From the NCBI GenBank assembly GCA_944389975.1, contig CALXOH010000046.1:45513-109512 (forward strand): 64,000 bases of DNA, in the 5' to 3' direction. The notes beneath the pieces are model-generated. The model was not told where the DNA came from. It worked only from the letters and a program-made list of their open reading frames with translations, and did no database searches. Position 1 is the stretch's first letter, and the number at the start of each line of letters is the position of its first letter. This stretch comes from an uncultured Spirochaetaceae bacterium. Its GTDB lineage: Bacteria > Spirochaetota > Spirochaetia > Sphaerochaetales > Sphaerochaetaceae. Of the stretch, positions 61,353 through 64,000 are shown in pieces. The translations under genes were made by a program, and so were the position numbers.

Positions 61353-62132
61353 TCAACACCACGCGGTATATAGTCCTCCGCGTTCTGCTACGAATACTTT
61401 CTGACCATATACATCGCTTAACAGGCCTTCGTTCAGGATCTCTTTCTTATTTCCATCTGCAACGATCCTGCCGTCCTTCATCACGACAACCCGTTCGATC
61501 TCCTCGATTATCTCAGATAGTTCGTGAGTCACCATCACTACCGTCTTTCCTTCCCTTGCATATTGCGATATCGCCTTCCTGAAGTCAGCGCGGGACGGGA
61601 AATCAAGTGCGTTGCTCGCTTCATCCAAAAGCATTACAGGGGGATTGTTTATTGCAGAACGGGCAATGAGTGCGCGCGCCCTCTCCCCCGAGGAGAGCGT
61701 GTTCATGCATTTCCCCTTCAACTCTCGAAGCCCAACCTTCTCCAGTTCGCTTTCCGCCTTCTCGATATCCTCCTTCCCGGGCTTTATATGGAAATCGATG
61801 CCGATCGCAGAATACAAAGCGGATACGACTATATCCAATACCGCGTATGTCGTATCAGCGATCATCGAATCGGCTTGGCTGACATGCCCTATCACCTTCC
61901 TCAGATCGTGTACGGTCCATTTGCTTTTTCCAAGAAGCGAGTATGAATATTCATCCAACGCCAACGGATGCACCTCTTTGCATAGAACGTTCATCAGCGT
62001 ACTCTTTCCAGCCCCGTTCGGACCGATGATTGCAGTATGCCCACCCTCTTTCAGGGAAAACGATACATCGCTGAGAATATATGTGCCGCTACGACGCACT
62101 GATACGTGATCAACAGAAAGAATATCCACCAT
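61353..62132 (-). CDS. ABC transporter ATP-binding protein
   Basis: 259 residues. Walker A GPNGAGKS, Q-loop region HVSQADS, signature LSSGERARALIARS, Walker B VMLLDEASNALD and switch His in VTHELSEII. It resembles stand-alone ATPases with ModF/YlmA-like layout; no permease gene is adjacent. AGGAG precedes the ATG at 62132 by 5 bases; GTG at 62138 is an alternative. 59 bp downstream of the glycolipid glycosyltransferase gene, possibly one operon. Confidence 0.9.
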   Translation of the reverse strand: MVDILSVDHVSVRRSGTYILSDVSFSLKEGGHTAIIGPNGAGKSTLMNVLCKEVHPLALDEYSYSLLGKSKWTVHDLRKVIGHVSQADSMIADTTYAVLDIVVSALYSAIGIDFHIKPGKEDIEKAESELEKVGLRELKGKCMNTLSSGERARALIARSAINNPPVMLLDEASNALDFPSRADFRKAISQYAREGKTVVMVTHELSEIIEEIERVVVMKDGRIVADGNKKEILNEGLLSDVYGQKVFVAERGGLYTAWC

Positions 62133-62191
62133 CTTCACTCCTATTTACTTTGTAATATACTACGCCATGAGGGGTGCTTAACAAGGGAGGA

Positions 62192-63331
62192 TCACTTCTT
62201 TTCAAGAAGTGAAGAGACATCATCGGTTATCATTCTTGCCAGCTTTTCAGAACTGTACTCGATCGGTACCTTACCGAAGTTCTCTTCCATCTCGAGAAGC
62301 TTCCACGGATTTCTCACCAAGTCCTTGATTATCCCCAGCTGCTTTTCAACATCCCCGGTGGCATTCCATCCCACGTGGTATTTCTCGACGTACTCGGCTG
62401 ACGCGATGACGATGTACACAAGTTCAGTGATCAGAAACGGTCTATGCGCATAGATCGCTTCCACTATGGTGTTTATCCCGGCCCTTCCGACGATCACATC
62501 TGATGCGGCAAGGTATTCACTTACGTTCTTTACAAACCCTCGTATTTGTATGCGTACTTTTGATTGTGGGTAGCGTGCGATCAGGTTCTCCAAAGAAGAG
62601 CGCATTGCATCCCTTATCCCCCCGATGATCACTACTTGCACCGGCAAATCCTCTTTGAGTATCGCTTCAAGAAGCGCCAGGGAGCCAAGCCCCTCTCCTC
62701 CGAGATTCAGCTGGATCGTAAACATCTCCTCAAGATCTATCTTCTTCCTTGCCTCTTTCTTATCCAGGCGGGGCACTTTTGCAACCGAATCCTGGAGAGG
62801 AAACGGGCAAAGCGCAAGGGTATCCTCTTTCTGTCCCATCTTCCGCGTTCTTTCAATCCCCTCAACAGTCGGCAAGTAAAACTTTCTCAAATACGGACAG
62901 ATTGCAACCCTCGGGGAAGAGAACACGTCGGTTGAATAGAAATATACGGGGATGTCCTCTCCAAGCTTATTTAAAATCGAGGAAAGGATCGTTCCTGGAT
63001 ACGGGTGCGTTGCGAATATGAAATCGGGACGGAATATGCATAGGTTCTTCTTCAGCTTCCGTTTGCGAAGGAAATAAACGATCCTCACCAGGAAGCCTAT
63101 TCCCCATTTGGAGTTGTCGAGGTTGGAGAAAAGATGCTTTTCAAGAAAAGGGATTTTCAGCATCAGGCGCCAGATCCCCTGGTTGACTTTCTCCATGAAT
63201 TCCAGGTCAAGGTAAGAGAAGAAGTCGATCAAACGTGAGTCCACTCCATCCCTTTTCAACGCTGAATCAACAGCCTCGGCCGGTACGTAATGCCCTTTTC
63301 CGGCTTTTATATATACACAAAGTCCTTTCAT
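62192..63331 (-). CDS. MGDG-synthase-like glycolipid glycosyltransferase, copy 2
   Basis: 379 residues: MKGLCVYIKAGKGHYVPAEA, FIFATHPYPGTIL, STDVFSSPR, QLNLGGEGLGSLALLEAIL and VGRAGINTIVEAIYAHRPFLI. Clearly paralogous to the protein at 33152-34285, with the same active-site segments, but with less AT-rich codons; this is probably the resident membrane-lipid enzyme and the other the capsule-linked one. Confidence 0.87.
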   Translation of the reverse strand: MKGLCVYIKAGKGHYVPAEAVDSALKRDGVDSRLIDFFSYLDLEFMEKVNQGIWRLMLKIPFLEKHLFSNLDNSKWGIGFLVRIVYFLRKRKLKKNLCIFRPDFIFATHPYPGTILSSILNKLGEDIPVYFYSTDVFSSPRVAICPYLRKFYLPTVEGIERTRKMGQKEDTLALCPFPLQDSVAKVPRLDKKEARKKIDLEEMFTIQLNLGGEGLGSLALLEAILKEDLPVQVVIIGGIRDAMRSSLENLIARYPQSKVRIQIRGFVKNVSEYLAASDVIVGRAGINTIVEAIYAHRPFLITELVYIVIASAEYVEKYHVGWNATGDVEKQLGIIKDLVRNPWKLLEMEENFGKVPIEYSSEKLARMITDDVSSLLEKK

Positions 63332-63467
63332 AAAGCCATAAATACTAATAACATCAAAGCACAATCCTCGTTAATAGTTCAATCTGCAGGAGATGTCGCA
63401 ACTACACGTCCTTCATGGAAAGTTGACATGCATTTCATCTTCTCCTGATTCTCTCATGGAAGAAAAA

Positions 63468-63600
63468 GTGAACCTCACCCGCTTGTAGAAGAGGGTGCTT
63501 CCCTCTACGCGGTCTCCCGCGCTTGCCTCGTTAGGGGGCGGGGACTGCCCTTCCACCGCCCGGTCTCCCCTCAGCTCAGGCCTTAGCCGTCACCGCAAGG
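63468..63600 (-). ncRNA. OmegaRNA-like right end of a decayed IS605-type element
   Basis: Reading leftward from the tnpB tail: GGGCGG/CCGCCC, CGCGG-GAGA-CCGCG and AGAGGG-AAGCA-CCCTCT hairpins, then a CACCC/GGGTG pair overlapping the last stem (pseudoknot-like), ending GGTTCAC at 63468 before T-rich unique sequence. This structured, GC-rich tail overlapping and following the tnpB stop is the layout of TnpB guide RNAs. Confidence 0.55.
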
Positions 63601-63923
63601 AGACTGATATAGGTGGACAGGGTGCATGTGGCCCGTGCGGATAAGCCGGGAACTTTTGCCCTGGCCTCCGACGCCTCCGTTTCCGGACACGCTTTCAGGA
63701 GCTCCCTTACAAGGTATCTCCCGCCTATGTTGTATGACGCAGACAAGTCCGCGTTATACCTCTTCCCTGTCTTGAATGTGCAGAGCGAATGGTTGTCCTT
63801 GTCCCTCATGACTGCACCAGATCCATCGAAGGCATACTTCGATGTCCCTCCTGCATACACAGTCGAGAACCTTATGGGACCGTCGCAAAAAAGCGGCGGT
63901 CTTCTGCTTTCTGAGTGCAGCAT
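63576..63923 (-). pseudogene. tnpB: IS200/IS605-family TnpB, C-terminal remnant
   Basis: The frame encodes a TnpB tail: GTSKYAFDGSGAVMRDKDN, then HSLCTFKTGKRYNADLSASYNIGGRYLVRELLK, including the last RuvC Asp (ADLSASYNIG) and the zinc-ribbon remnant where one expected Cys is Tyr (VYAGGTS). The N-terminal two-thirds with the other RuvC acidic residues is gone; sequence to the right is unrelated and AT-rich. Inactive nuclease, but the adjacent RNA-like end is still recognisable. Confidence 0.75.
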
Positions 63924-64000
63924 CGTAATTTCTTCCAGTAAAATGAATTAATTTATGAAATGAAGTGTTTTGGCATGGAAAAAGCAAGCTTTTTTCTGTT

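Overview
The window looks like a chromosomal segment from a diderm anaerobic bacterium. A spirochaete, probably of the Sphaerochaetaceae/Treponemataceae kind, is my best guess. The reasons are lipoproteins with loose lipoboxes, TRAP and TctABC solute transporters, a membrane H+-pyrophosphatase, two MGDG-synthase-like glycolipid glycosyltransferases and beta-barrel surface proteins. This placement is inference: no rRNA or other marker gene is present.

1-17.3 kb is a sugar/sugar-acid catabolism region. An RpiR regulator and a TIM-barrel isomerase face a leftward RpiB-TRAP-ADP-ribosylglycohydrolase-GntR operon. A LysR regulator comes next, then a leftward hexonate operon under a divergent LacI regulator: enolase-superfamily dehydratase, TctB, TctC, TctA, KDPG aldolase, KDG kinase. 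The expected flow is sugar acid in through TctABC, dehydration to KDG, phosphorylation by KdgK and cleavage by Eda. Decay is visible: tctA is frameshifted by a 4-bp tandem duplication, and an AtuA-like gene is fused by a deletion to a headless D-2-hydroxyacid dehydrogenase.

17.9-42.3 kb is a cell-surface region, AT-rich between about 22 and 33 kb. It holds a 918-residue repeat lipoprotein, a lipoprotein resembling GT80 sialyltransferases, a TarI-like cytidylyltransferase with an SDR enzyme, a TagF-like polyol-phosphate transferase, GT14 and GT4 glycosyltransferases, three capsular-synthesis (GT32-like) proteins, a Wzx-like flippase, a glycolipid glycosyltransferase, an MMPL transporter and two large Wzi-like outer-membrane proteins. 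An intact 1.88-kb IS66-type (ISBst12-like) element with an 8-bp target duplication sits 36 bp upstream of one Wzi-like gene.

42.9-48.7 kb is a compact defence island. A leftward CBASS-like operon (YjzC-like small protein, CD-NTase, S-4TM pore effector) faces a rightward AAA+ ATPase/subtilase pair matching the IetAS defence system. Between them is a predicted small RNA of about 77 nt with its own sigma70-type promoter and terminator. Related mobile-element remnants lie in inverted orientation at both edges of the island.

49-64 kb is mostly housekeeping: hppA, tRNA-Pro(CGG), a GT4 glycosyltransferase, a YhhQ-type queuosine-precursor transporter overlapping a radical-SAM protein (possible queuine salvage), a SurA/PpiD-like chaperone, tRNA-Asn(GTT), a UvrD/PcrA-type helicase, an ABC ATPase and a second MGDG-synthase-like enzyme. 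A WYL-type regulator faces an uncharacterised three-gene unit: a 77-residue acidic-tailed protein, a 49-residue glycine-zipper peptide and an EcsC-family protein. The window ends in a decayed IS605-type tnpB tail followed by a structured, omegaRNA-like right end.
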